From positions 546,713 to 610,712 of the forward strand of contig MU004239.1 of NCBI GenBank assembly GCA_010405405.1: 64,000 nucleotides of DNA. Direction: 5' to 3'. This DNA is from Microthyrium microscopicum. Lineage: Eukaryota > Ascomycota > Dothideomycetes > Microthyriales > Microthyriaceae. The position numbers were made by a program, and so were the translations under genes. Under the pieces are notes generated by a model. That model worked only from the letters and a program-made list of their open reading frames with translations, did not search any database and had not been told where the DNA came from. Shown in pieces: positions 10,236 through 22,278 of this stretch (the stretch's first letter is position 1; the number at the start of each line of letters is the position of its first letter).

Positions 10236-11346
10236 GGTGTTCAAGTAGGAGCCGCAAAGAGAGGGGAGACAAAAGGAAGATGGAACGGATGCTCGGTTAC
10301 TACACTAATACGAGGCGGGATACTGTGAAGACGGACATGTGTGATGGCGGCAATGTGTAATGTACCGGACCGTACGTGACTGGGCGGTCTAATGTTCGTT
10401 GTGGGAATGCTGGGCTTGGGAGCCGTCAACAACAATTCCTTTTCTAGTATCAATATACTGCAAATATAACTGTTTATCGTTCTATGGATTTGTCTTTGTT
10501 CAATTGGCCAAACTATATGGCAAGACGCAGCAAGGCTCTTTGCTAGCAAAAATGGGAAGCTGCACCCATTTACTATTGAGTAAGAAAAGCAGAAGATATC
10601 GTATCATTATGTGAAGTCGGACAACAATCCTTGGCTATAACAAGCGTGGATTTCTTAAGTTTTTTCGGATACATTCTTTTATACCTTGATAGAGTATGCA
10701 GAGAAGTTCGGCTTGTCAGGCCATATGAATATCATTAATAGAACGAATTGTTCTCGCGAGTCCTCGATACATCACTATTAGCTGCACCCTAGTAGTATGC
10801 AAGACGGGAACCGACACACCGCCCCTCCCACTGCCCCAAGTATTCAAATTTATACATTAGTTGCTAGTCGCGAGCTTGATAATCTGCATTACCGTTGATT
10901 CTTGGAATGTCGATTTATGTTTAGAGAATCTTTATCATTTGACGTTAAGAACGCGTGTTAGCAGAGAGAGCATATGATTATCTTTAGAGTAAGGGGCAAC
11001 CACCACCAACGACCAGCAGAACTCAGAAGGAGCATCCAACACCTCACTCGACAATTGAAGCAAGAGCAATCTGGAATAATGGCAGACGCTCTTGCCTGCG
11101 CTTGACTAGTACATTGAATCGTTACTGCCCCTCTTCAGCAACGTGCCTTCCACGATAATCGATGCCTCCAAGGCATCCCTCTGCCAACACTCTGACCTCA
11201 AAACATTGTTGCCAACTTCCGCACCTTCAAAATTTCTTGCCACATCTGGACAGTCACACAACTCGAGTCTGCGCTCTGAAGCTCACTCCACTACAATTCT
11301 GGTAGCTTTGCAGTCAATTGCTCGATAATATATCGCGCGCGCCGTC
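10236..11346. other. Intergenic region, no gene seen
   Basis: 3'UTR of the small membrane protein, AT-rich spacer, then a pyrimidine-rich leader (about 11130-11340) for the chromodomain gene. Confidence 0.4.
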
Positions 11347-14300
11347 ATGGTACAGGCCAAGGTACGCGGCCAAAAACGGCCTTTTGTTGCCACTAGCGAC
11401 ACAGACAGTATTGGCACCGACTTTACTGCTACCACTTACTACTCTACAAAAGAATATCAGGTCGATCAAATTCTCGCAGAGAAGACACTCGATAATGGGA
11501 AGCAACAGTACTTGATTCAATGGGATGGCTACGATCTTACTCGTGCAACATGGGAGCCAAGCGAAGGCATTCCAACTGCTTCCAAGTTTGCCTGGTCCCG
11601 TCGTAAAAAAGACATACGGAACAATCTCAAAGATCCCTTCAATGTTCAGAAATGGGAGCAGGAAAATGAGGAAGCTGCCATCACCAAAATGAAACGCCGC
11701 CTAAAGAAGAGGAAATCCAGAAATCTCCCACTGCATTCAGAGTTGGCAAAAGTCAGAGAGCACCTCGCGAACGATGAGCTTAAGCTGTATCTGCATCCCA
11801 AAGAAATCGAAGAATGGCTTAAAACGCTCCCAGGACAGAATGACCCCGCCGAAGATAGTGATACGAGCGATGATATTCCACTTGCCCAGCGAAAACGAGG
11901 TATAGCTCATGTTATCAAAAAGTCAAAGAATATAGACGAATCCTCGCCTCAAAATATTCGCCTGTCTGTCGGTTCGGCGCATCATGCAGAAGCCCAACCT
12001 TTGTTTGTGGACAATGTTTCATCCGACGACGAAACTCCTCTAGCGCAACGAAGGTTAAGACATTCCACAACCTCGCTAGCTGTCATTAATACACGAAGGT
12101 CGTCCTTACCCGTCACTTCTCTGGCGCCTAAACCAGGCGGCGAAAAACCAACTGTCAAGAGATCTAGCACTATGGCAGGGCTGCCTTCGACTACAGCTCT
12201 GAAAGCCGCTTCGACTGTTGCCTCTGCAAGCCGGATTGAAACTATCAAATCCATCAAGTCTAGCGATAGCAACAAGAAGGTCACGGCGCGCAAGTCGAGG
12301 CCCATCAAAGCCTCAGTGTTCTTGAAGCCGGAGCGCAAGAAGAGGGCCCCGGCGACTACACCTAGCATTCATGCCTTTAAAACCTTGAGCCATGAAAACA
12401 ACATGAGAAAAAAACAGAAACTCCGGGCCGAAGAAGCTCCTCCGGCCCATATGTTGACTTTCTTCGAGCCTGCCACGAACGAAATCATACAGCATGCCCA
12501 AGCTCCTCCCCTTATAATTCCCCCGACCGGCTCTTTACAACCGGTTGGCTCAACTATCAACTCTCCACCAACTGACCCGCTCTCCTCGAAAGTTATTTCT
12601 CCGATATCTCGACAATTGGCATCGACGCAATTGTCACCCGTGATCAAGCCCTCAACTCTACCGACATCTCCTGAGCAGCATCGTCAACCTCCTGGCTTTA
12701 TCCCGCTTGCATGCCCATATGTCGCAGACAAGGAGCCTTGCACTAGAGGTTCAGGATGCTTTTTCCGTCATAACCGCGCCGAAACCAACAAAGTTGCCTC
12801 TAGAGTTCTCTTTTATCAAGCAGAAGCAGAAAGCCAGAAACGAGGAACGTTCGAATTCAAATTTGGGTTCTTCAAAGCAACCAAGATATGTTCTTTTTGG
12901 TTGAAACACGGGTACGCATACGACTTTCGATGTGCAATCATTTCCCTAGTTAATACTAATCATAATGATTCTAGTTCCTGCAAAAACTCAGATGAAGTCT
13001 GCTGGTATGCTCATTGGAAGCCCGAGACAACGGTCAACACAGAACTCGCAAAAAACCCTTTGGCTTGCCCTTACTTCAGATCTAGTGGAGGCTGCAGAAA
13101 GCCAGAATGGCAGTGTGAGTATAAACACACACTAGAAGGGCCAGCAGCGCCGTTCGTAGGCAACCAGATGCAGCGTGCGTCGACTTGTTGGTTCTGGTGG
13201 CACCATCCGAAAGGCTGCAATAAAGGCGACAAGTGTACTTTTGCTCATGCAGATCAGTAAGTTGACTCTCTCCATGTATCCATGAAACTTTTCTTCTGTA
13301 GAAATCCTGTTCTATCACAATGAGGTGCAATAGGATCTATTGTGCCATGGAACATTGGCAAACACTACAATCACTATGCTCTTTGAATACTGACACATTT
13401 CCAGCGGTGAACCTCCCCAGACCCCTGGAGCCAGGCTTCCGCCGGGCTTCAATAAATCCATTCGCGGTGGTGGTATCAATGATTTGAGCGGAAGAACCGA
13501 TCTGTCAGGATATGAACCATCCAATTCTCCAATTCAAGGAATGGATAATGGCATAGCTGCCAGAAATACACCCGCATATCCAGGATTCGGAAATGGCTTT
13601 GCAAGTGCTGCTAGAAATGACGCCTTCGTCCCGAGCTCAGATGAACCATACTCGCCCGTTGATCCTGGTCCATTTGTTCACCCTGACCGACAAAATAGGA
13701 TGCCTGGGCTGGGAGAAACGCAAGTCAAGACCGAGAACAATGGTCTAAACACTCGCGACTTGGATCAAATCACTTCCTTGCTTGAGGATCCGGTTGTGGA
13801 GGATACACATAGGGAGAGCAAAAGTCATGCTTTGACGACCGTGGTAATGAGGCCCCCTCCTCAACAGGGTGGCCAAAGTCAGCCAGGTCAAAAGGCTACG
13901 GACCCTCGATTAAGAGGCCGTGATGTGGCTGTTGCAGTCCCCAATTATACAAGTGAAGAGCTTAGGCTCTTTAATAGCTTGTTTCCTGTGGACCTTAACC
14001 CTCCTGCGGGATTTTTCAAGGCCTACACTCGAGAATTAAACAAGGTAGTCTATATTGAGACAGACACTACGACTACTAGTACGGTGTCAGTCACATCCCT
14101 CAAAGATGAGCTTGCCGCTGGCAGGTGTACTACTCAATCTCTAAACTCGGCGCTTATCCGTTACTTTCGAAGCCACCAAGGCATCGTAGTTTACACGGAC
14201 TGGAAGTTATTCATCAAAGCTACAATGCCGTACAAAGGATGCGGTGTTATCATAATCAACCAGTCTACAGACATGGTTCTTTTCGTCATGAAAGAAGATC

Positions 14301-14904
14301 TTCGCAATTGTTTACGGAACAAGTACAATTTCTTCCAGATCGGACCAGAGCTTAACGCACCTCAACTAGCTTGTGATAAGCTGTTTAGCCAAGGTAGAAT
14401 TGTACTCCTTTCCAATCTTATCTACGAAAAGCATCCAGACATGGCCCTTTTGATTCTATCGTCAATACATGAAAGATGGCACAATTACCCTGAGCGCACC
14501 TGGAAGCTTTACGCTCAATTAGACGTTATTGCTTTAGCTGAACTTGGTTTCGCTTCTCCAAAGTACGTATTTCTACGAGCAAAAGGAGTAGCCAATTCCA
14601 ACTAATCTGGCCGTATAGTTTTTCCAAATTATCAGATTGCGCAACGAAGCTTGATGATACCAATAAAGAGGAGCTTGGCGAAGGCCCACTTGTCGTCTCC
14701 AGTGCAGGAGACGAGTCAAAGTCTTGCACTCAGCTTAGCGACGAATTCGCTTTTTGGGCTAAGGATCACGGCACAATGGCGCGGTGGTTCATCTTTGTAT
14801 ATGATGACGAGGAAGAAAAGGAAGTTGAGGGCATGAAGACGGGCTTTCAACATATCTTATTTGAACCGGTTTCTACCATTACACAACGATTGTCCTGGAA
14901 GTAG
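11347..14904 (+). CDS. Chromodomain and CCCH zinc-finger protein
   Basis: Four exons: 11347-12911, 12975-13256, 13405-14562, 14619-14904 (1096 residues). The chromodomain is at about 37-75; Y37, W59 and Y62 form the aromatic cage used by HP1-type readers of methylated lysine. Four CCCH fingers follow: CPYVADKEPC...CFFRH (~456), CSFWLKHGSC...CWYAH (~515), CPYFRSSGGC...CEYKH and CWFWWHHPKGC...CTFAH. The 63-nt intron 12912-12974 has no frame shift, and its removal is what completes finger 2, which supports the splice. Intron 13257-13404 follows finger 4. The C-terminal ~230 residues form a folded, unrecognised domain (EELRLFNSLFPVDLNPPAGF onward). CCCH fingers usually bind RNA or AT-rich DNA, so the protein may link histone methylation with RNA. 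Its target is unknown. Confidence 0.88.
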
Positions 14905-15316
14905 TAAATTCCAGGACAGACAAGGCATCTTCCACAGCAGCATTAGGCATTCAGAAGCCTGGCCGGCTCCTAATCGCGGCATTGCTGATTTTCTGCCGAA
15001 TATGGGGCGAAAACATGAAGGAAGGCTATGCTATATCATCGGGAGGTTATTCTGACTTTACCTTGTTCGCTTAAAGCATGCACGATACCCCTGAAGCGTA
15101 TATTCATAGAGTATGTTTGGAACTATCTCAAACATACACATTGGAGAAACCAGTGTGCCATAGTAGAGCATGCAAGATATCAATTCTAATGACATGCTTA
15201 TCAAGACAGCCTGTCGATCTACCCTAGAGCCACGGCCATGAATAATCGTCCCTACTTGGCTAGCACCACCAAACCTAAGCAATAATCATACAAATACTAT
15301 CCAATCCAAGCATCAC
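14905..15316. other. Spacer between convergent genes
   Basis: Holds the 3'UTRs of the chromodomain gene (+) and the Ies1-like gene (-). No further gene seen. Confidence 0.4.
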
Positions 15317-17626
15317 TCAATCCTCCTCACTAAACTCATCCTCATCCATCGCAGTATTCATAATACCAACACCACCCTCTCCTTCTCCCTCGCCTTCAAT
15401 ATCACCATCCGCCTCCTCTTCATCAACATCCATCTCATCACCCTGCTGCATCTCCAACTCCTCCCTCGCCCGTCGCCGCATCTGCCGTCTCTTGACTTCT
15501 CCCAACTCACTCGCTCCCCCGCCATTCTCCTGCCGATCCAGCCGTCTCCGCACGCGCGCAAACGCTCTCGCAATCTGCGCGTGTTCAGCACCATAGTCCG
15601 GCATCTCATACGCGAGCTGCTTGAACCCAGCCAGACTAACGCCCAGCCCAGCAGCACCCGCACGTCCGGCGCCAGTCATATGTGCTTCTTCATCGCTATC
15701 CCAGCCATCTGGCAGCTTACGCAGACGTTTCCAGGCGCGTGCGGCAGCACTGCCTGGGCTGCGCGCTAGACGCCGCGACGCACGGATACGGTCGGCGCGC
15801 AGACCGCGGTCGAGAATGTGGGTGACTCGCTGCTTGCGGAAGTTTTCGAGCGCGAGTTGGTGGGATGTTGGTGGGCGGGAGCGTTTGCCGTTGCCTGAGA
15901 GGGAGGGTGGCTCGCCGGACATTGGGACGAAGAAGGTGGCTGGTGGTTGATCGACGCCGTTGGTGACAGGGGTGCCTTTGATGGCGGAACTGCGTAGAGG
16001 GTCGCCGTTGGCATCTACGCGATTTCGGCGCCAGTTGCCGCGGCCTGGTCCCTTAGGTGCTGGCACGGGGGTTGATGTGGCGGATTCGTTGAGGAGGGCG
16101 TTGAGACGGATTTTACTACCGCTGGGTTGGATGGAGGGCGAGGCAGAGCGGGTTTGGTCACTATCCGAACCGCAGTCTGCTGCGGCCTGTTTTGCGCGGA
16201 GTGGTTTGTTGCCCCGATGGGAACGGGAGACGGAAGCACCTGGAGATGCATTTTCCTGGGTTGGTGAACCTGTGTCATCATTGCCATGGTTGTTGGTGTT
16301 GACGTGGAATACTGGGTTTTGCGGATACACTGTATATAGTTAGCACATGAAGTCCTATACTCTGGACAAAGTAGGACTCACTCTTGGACTTTTGAACATT
16401 GAATCGTTTGGGGCCAGAAAAGAGCGGCGTAACCTCCCCATTAATAATAGCTGATCGTTCTTGCTGCTTTCTCTTGCCAAACTCAAGCTCGTCTTCGGTG
16501 TCGACGTTCTCCTTCAAGGCGTCTTCATCTGTAAGGAATTCGAACTGCGGGCACTTGAGAGGTAGATCCTCATCGCTTGCGTCGCGACTACGACGTCCAG
16601 GTCCATAAGGATTGTTCTCAGCATCCTTCAGGGAGAAGTCACTTTCCAGATACCACCACATTAGCCACAGGAATGCTTTGGCGCGGCTCTTGCTGCTGAG
16701 CTGCTCTTTCATGACTAGGTCGAAAAAGTCTCGTGGGACATCGAAATGGGTCTCGGAAATCTTTGGGGCTTGCTGTGCCAGAACAAAAATCAGATTGACT
16801 GGATTTGTTCGCGGGATAGATGCCGCTTTGATGTCTTCGATTGTTCCTGGTTGCTCCACATCTTCCGTTGCGCCTTTCAAGATTGACTTTAGTCTCGGAG
16901 CGTCTTGGAGCTGTTTGTATGCATTTGCGTCCTGATGAGCTTGCAGTGACGGTATAGAATGATATGTCCGTAATTGTGCTCTCATTTCTGGGAAGACTGG
17001 CAAGAGTTAGCTAAGGGAGTTTGGATGCTAAAATACCACATACAATTTAGTGTTGTGTTCATTCGGCCAACATTGACCAGCAAGCAGACCATGGCCATAT
17101 TCACCCCGGCAGGCCTATCGCTAAGAAGCTTGTCCTTTAGAATCTTGCTGCATTTGCTGCTTTTTGCCATGGCATCCAGATAAATGTCGGCAAATGTGTT
17201 GTTGAAAGAGCCGTCGGAAGCCTTGTGAAATACTTCCTGCTTATCCTCAAAAACTTCTTTGAGAAAGTCAAATTGGATATCCTTTCGCCACAGCGGTACA
17301 CCATCCTCTTTCTTCAGGTGTCTTATCTTGTTTCCAGAATAAACGGACGAGACGCTGCCATTGGCGTTGCGGCGAGTAGTAGTAGTAGTCGCAGTATACT
17401 GAGGCGCTGTTTCATCATTGCTAGCGGATTTTGCAGATTTTGGCTTGGATTGGGAGTCTTGACCATCTTCCGACTTGATGTTAGAGGCTGGGATGGTAGC
17501 ATCGGAGCCATCTTCGTCTCCTTGTTCGGCTTGCTCAGCTTGCGCATCAGATGGTGCCGTTGGTTCATCATCGAGGACGTGTTTGAGCGAGCCTCTATCG
17601 TCGACAGCAGGCGGTGATGCCACCAT
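15317..17626 (-). CDS. ies1: INO80 chromatin-remodelling complex subunit Ies1-like
   Basis: Three exons on the minus strand: 17626-17044, 16996-16382, 16329-15317, with introns of 47 and 52 nt (GTATGT...CCAG; GTGAGT...ACAG, branch GCTAAC), giving 736 residues. The conserved core starts near VPLWRKDIQFDFLKEVF, continues through FADIYLDAMAKSSK and GRMNTTLN-FFPEMRAQLRTYHS, and ends near LQDAPRLKSILKGA. This matches my knowledge of the fungal Ies1 family, a nuclear INO80 subunit. The second splice joins across codons (N-F-F) to restore the family sequence. The N-terminus (first ~100 residues) is acidic and disordered; the C-terminus has basic patches and a closing acidic tail. The exact role of Ies1 within INO80 is poorly defined. 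Confidence 0.8.
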
Positions 17627-18631
17627 GATGAGCGATGAGTGCTTATGATGGCTGTGATGGTTTCGGCGTTAAAGTTGGAAGAAGGAGAGGCAGGGCGGAA
17701 TTGGTAGGACTGTTGGGAAAGCTAGAGGTAATAGTGGTATCAAAGGGATTGGCGACCAAAGGTGAGAGTGCGGGGAAAGGGATGGCTAGGCATCTCGGGT
17801 TGGTGATAGGAATATCAGACAGGTGGCAGGGAGGATAGGATTTAATTGGATGTTACAGTGGGGAGGGGCTCCTGGAAGGTTGAGTCTCCTGCCATTTCCT
17901 TCTCCAGATTCCGCGACATGATCTGGCATCACCAGGCAATCAGGCATCACCAGGCTACCATGTTAACATTGAAAAACAGGCCCACCAAGGCACCAAGGCG
18001 TAAAAGTTCGACGCGACTGACTGGACGCGTCGCGTTTCTTCTTAGTCAGCAGGATAATATACCAAAAAGGCGATGTCTCTCATGAATGAGTTTGTTCGTA
18101 TATTTTTTTTCCAAGGTACCTTCCATTTCGTTGGTTGCCTTCAACTTCTGTTATTGAAACGAATACAACACGAAATCCATATTCATAATCAGGTGCACCC
18201 ACTAATCTCTCTTACGGCAGTACCATAACTTTAGCATTAACCCTTCACAATATAGGAGGTACATCAACACGATGAAGAGGTTTTAGACAAGGTCTGCGAT
18301 CAGACTGGAGATAGTGTTATGATTGACATTCAATCCTCCACTTATCCAAAAAACTTGGAAGGCTGTGTGATCCATTCAATGTTGCTCACTATGAATAAGA
18401 AAGAATTTGCGGGAGTAAATGGAACGAATTGGCCCGACGTCGGAATTCACATGCCGGAATGTCATTAGGCTTGGTATCTTTTTTTCACCGCCAAAATTCA
18501 TTGAAAACCATGTCGCATATATCCCTATTTTCTTGTTTATTTCCACTCCTTCTACATCCACCTACAAAGTTCCGATTTCTGGCAGACCACCTTCTCTTCA
18601 TCGTTCTTACAAAGCAATCAGAATCTTGACA
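17627..18631. other. Divergent promoter region between the Ies1-like and phosphoserine phosphatase genes
   Basis: About 1 kb between two divergent starts. A minor in-frame extension of the phosphatase begins at ATG 18419. No independent gene or element was recognised. Confidence 0.4.
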
Positions 18632-19630
18632 ATGGCTATAGTTTCAGTACCTCCGACAATAGTGTCGGAGCAGGCTACTTCTTTCATTGCGACCATCTTC
18701 GCCCGTGCTTTACCTGGTCTCACAGACACGTGCATTGCCGACTTTATCTCACGCCTTCAATCCAGTATACCAGATGCCACCGCCACCTACCGTCTGCTAG
18801 ATGCTTCTGCCACGGCCCCCACGGTCGCCGAGCTAAAATTCACTACCTCTCATCCGATTCCCCTGAAAGAGGTTCGCAATCTCGCATTTATTGCGGCGTT
18901 TGAAGAAGTCTACCATGCTCAGGTCGCTATCCAGCTCGACAATGTTCATCGACGTCACAAACGCTTGGCTGTGTTTGACATGGACAGTACCTTGATTCAA
19001 CAAGAAGTCATTGATGAAATTGCGCGCAAAATTGGAGTTGAAGATCAGGTCTCCGAGATCACTGAAAGAGCAATGAATGGCGAATTGGACTTTGCCGCTT
19101 CACTACGGGCCCGTTGTGCGCTTTTACAGGGTGTATCCAGTTCAGTCTTTGAAGAACTGAAACAAGTCATTACTCTGAGCCCAGGAGCCGGGCAGCTTGT
19201 GAAAGCTTTCAAGAGATTAGGTTACAAAACAGCTGTGCTCAGTGGCGGATTTTTACCTTTGACATCTTGGCAAGCGCAGCAGCTCGGACTGGACTATGCA
19301 CACGCCAATCACCTCGTTGTCAGTGACGATGGCAAAACCCTCACTGGACAGCTTACTGGAGCCATTGTGGATGCCCAGAAGAAGGCAGAACTCGTTCGTG
19401 AGATTGCCAAAGAAAATGGCATTGCTCTTGATCAAGTCATAGCCATTGGTGACGGAGCCAATGATCTTCCCATGATGTGGACCGCTGGACTGGGAGTGGC
19501 CTTCAATGCCAAAGCTCGGGTTCAACAACAAGCCCCGGTTAAGCTTAATTCAGGCTCTCTGGTAGATGTACTCTTCCTTCTCGGCCTTAACAAATCAGAT
19601 CAAGACCAGCTTCTGTCAGAAGAGATCTAG
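18632..19630 (+). CDS. serB: Phosphoserine phosphatase
   Basis: Intron-less 332-residue protein starting MAIVSVPPTIV. It is a HAD-superfamily enzyme that hydrolyses phosphoserine in the last step of serine synthesis (SER2 in yeast). Motif I is FDMDSTLIQQE (~residue 115), with the nucleophile and acid/base aspartates. Motif II is AVLSGGF, and motifs III/IV are in the VDAQKKAEL region and IAIGDGANDLPM (~273). The stretch DEIARKIGVEDQVSEITERAM is the usual cap. An in-frame ATG at 18419 would add 71 residues of unlikely composition, so the start at 18632 is preferred (context GACAATGGC). Many fungal homologues have a longer N-terminal half, so this copy is on the short side. Confidence 0.93.
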   Translation: MAIVSVPPTIVSEQATSFIATIFARALPGLTDTCIADFISRLQSSIPDATATYRLLDASATAPTVAELKFTTSHPIPLKEVRNLAFIAAFEEVYHAQVAIQLDNVHRRHKRLAVFDMDSTLIQQEVIDEIARKIGVEDQVSEITERAMNGELDFAASLRARCALLQGVSSSVFEELKQVITLSPGAGQLVKAFKRLGYKTAVLSGGFLPLTSWQAQQLGLDYAHANHLVVSDDGKTLTGQLTGAIVDAQKKAELVREIAKENGIALDQVIAIGDGANDLPMMWTAGLGVAFNAKARVQQQAPVKLNSGSLVDVLFLLGLNKSDQDQLLSEEI

Positions 19631-20479
19631 GGCTCAAGGGACCAGCTTCCGAAGATATCTGAATAGACTATAGTGTCTGAACAATCGGCCGGGTAGATTC
19701 AAACCTTGCAATCTACCAATCACAATTTTATCGAGGAGAAGAGGTACATTCAACAGGACCACAGCTGCCATCAAGTTTCTGCAGCTCCTATGCTTCAATA
19801 GAATGGATGAAATTCGAAGGCGACCTGAAAAGTACCTCAGGAAGTGATAAAAGAATTACATCTGATCCAATCATTCTTGACTTTTGTTAGACTAACCAAG
19901 ACAAAGATGGCAGTGGAGTACCTACAAGCTCAAATTAGCTGGTTCAAGCACATCAAACGAGATTAGATGCATCTCCATTGTGAGTTGTAGGACGATCACC
20001 TTCTGGAATCTGGACAGACTTCTGTGGACCAGTCCGTGATTGGACTAGATCAGATCGTAACCTCGTAAGTGCTCTGTTTGTAAAGCTAAGGAAATACTAA
20101 ATGTCTAAGATAAGTAGAGAAAAGGTTCCACGTTCTAGACTAGAGCAGGGTTATATAATACATTTGTTTGGCATATACATTGGATGCCCTCACGCCCTCT
20201 TTCTCCACCCGAGGCCCTTGCCGAACCAGCTGCCTCATGGTATTCTTGCCAGGCTGCCAGCGATGAATGACAGCCAATCCCACAAAAAATATTGATATTA
20301 ATCATTTACGATCTCAGTGGTAATTCCACAGCGCCCAGGCTTTTCACCTGAAAGTCTTCCAAGGGTCTGTATAAGATGGCTAGCAGCCGCCAGTCCATGT
20401 TGTTCTAACCACCTTGTGCATCAACTTTCGCTACAACTTCCGCTCCTTTATTAGTACTTGTCGACTATCTAGTAGCATC
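19631..20479. other. Intergenic region, no gene seen
   Basis: 3'UTR of the phosphatase and the promoter of the secreted protein gene. Only short, non-conserved frames. Confidence 0.4.
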
Positions 20480-21824
20480 ATGAAGTCAATCGCTGTGAGT
20501 GCCGTGCTGGCGGCTTCGTCCGTCCAGGGCTATCTCATTCCACCAAACACCCATAAGATCGACTGGAGACTTGAGCAAAAGCGACAAATTGTTGGTACCA
20601 TCACCAACTTACTGGGTATGTAGAGATAGCTTCTCACCACATGGATGAATGTTTCCTAACGTACTACTAGGCAAGGGTGGCAAGGTTGCCGATCCAGCTG
20701 GATTTGCCCCAAAGCGTGTGGTTATGGAGACAACATCAAAGGTCGCTGGTGTCAAGCGGATAAAGATGAGATACGGACCATACATGGTCCCCAACATGAA
20801 CAAGACCTCGCTCGTCGGTGAATCTGGTATGCTCTGGAATTACCCCGATCTCGCCATCCCAAAGCCATGCACGGAATGCACCATCGTAGCCCAAGTAGCC
20901 GGCCTCGAGTACCCAGACGGCAAGAACGCCAACATCAACACCGGCATGTGGCTCCATCACATGGTCCAACTCGCCATCGGACCAGGTCGTTGGGATCCCA
21001 CCTGCTACGGACGTATGTCACTTCCTCACTTTGACGTCAACGCCTCTCCCTCAAACTCTGAGCGATACTTCTCGTCCGGCAACGAGCGCACGCTCGTCCC
21101 GCTCGACATTCTCGGCACCAGCACCAACTGGGGATACCACGTCAAGTCCACCGACAAGTTCGGTTTCATCGTTGACTTGATGAACATGAACATGGAAGAC
21201 AAGACCGTCTACCTAACCATGACCTACGACATTGTCGACGGCCCGCTGCCCGCTGGCTGGAAAGACGTCAAGGTCGTCTGGTTCGACGCCAACCAGTGCG
21301 GTACCTCCGAAGTCATGCCACCCAAGCAGTCCGGCTCCTTCACCATCACCTCTGGAAAGTGGGTACCCAACTTCGAGGGCGAGCCACTTGGAATTGGCGC
21401 ACATTTGCACGATGGTGGTGCATCCGCTGAAGTCATGTACGGACCAGGCAAATCCTTCTGCAAGTCCAACGCCGCCTACGCCGAGAAGCCAGAATACATC
21501 GCCGGCTCCCACGCAATGGCAAACGCACAACCCGGTGGCCACGCACACGGAGTCGCCTCCAAGCATATTTCTTCAATGACTGTGTGCTTCACAGATGGCA
21601 AGGGAGGTGGAATCCCAGTCCAGAAGCTATCCAAGGACCAATCGTGGTTCATCCAAGGCCGCTACGACTACGATGCCAACGAGGGTAACAAGAACGGTGG
21701 TGGAACTCAAGATGAGGTCATGGCCATTGCGCTCATGTACGTCAAGGTTGAGCCAGGTGTCAAGCCAGCCTCCAAGACTCCAGTGACTGTATCGCAACCC
21801 GTCATCAAGATGATCTCCGAATAG
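20480..21824 (+). CDS. Secreted protein resembling copper type II (PHM/DBM-like) monooxygenases
   Basis: Two exons, 20480-20615 and 20671-21824 (intron GTATGT...CTAG, branch CCTAAC), giving 429 residues. The signal peptide MKSIAVSAVLAASSVQG implies secretion. In peptidylglycine alpha-hydroxylating monooxygenase (PHM), copper is bound by an HHM site, an HxH site and a Met in a GTSSDEM context. Here I see WLHHMVQ (H141, H142), GAHLHDGG (H290, H292) and, near the end, GGTQDEVMAIALMY, in the same order. The third His of the first site is not obvious: the matching segment reads FIVDLMNMN. The fold assignment is inferred from motif order and is not proved. The reaction could be oxidation at a copper pair, or the fold may be used without catalysis. 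Cys residues (C112, C115, C157, C255, C309, C351) suggest disulfides. Confidence 0.75.
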
Positions 21825-22278
21825 ACGCACATAGCACATGTTCTTTCTTTGTATATATATCTTTTCATAGTTTCGCCTATGGCGCCATGCTCAAATTTGA
21901 AGCCTTTTTGTTCATCCTCATATCTGCTGGCTCATGTTACTTGATGTGAGAAACACTGTCGAATTTGTGTATAGCTCGCATTCGGGCCACACTCAGACCA
22001 AAATCGCATAGGCATAATTTTGGTATATTCAAACGTTCCATTGTATACGGCCGTAAACAATCTTAAATACTACCACATATAGCCTTGCAGAAAATAGGTC
22101 CGACCCAAGTATATTGATAGACCTTAAAGCATGCCGTTACACAGGCCCCACCGTATATAACTAGCATTCCCTGCTGCAGATCGATCAAATGGGGACGTTC
22201 GCTATTGGTCCACCTCATTAGGAATCGTGAATCCTCTCATAAATGACTGTAATGACAACTCACTCCTGAAGTGGTGTC
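21825..22278. other. Intergenic region, no gene seen
   Basis: 3'UTR of the secreted protein followed by the kinase promoter. Nothing else recognised. Confidence 0.35.

Noticed and set aside
15581-16343. Long plus-strand frames opposite the Ies1-like gene
   Set aside because: They are shadows of a GC-rich, low-complexity exon whose minus strand carries the conserved family sequence.
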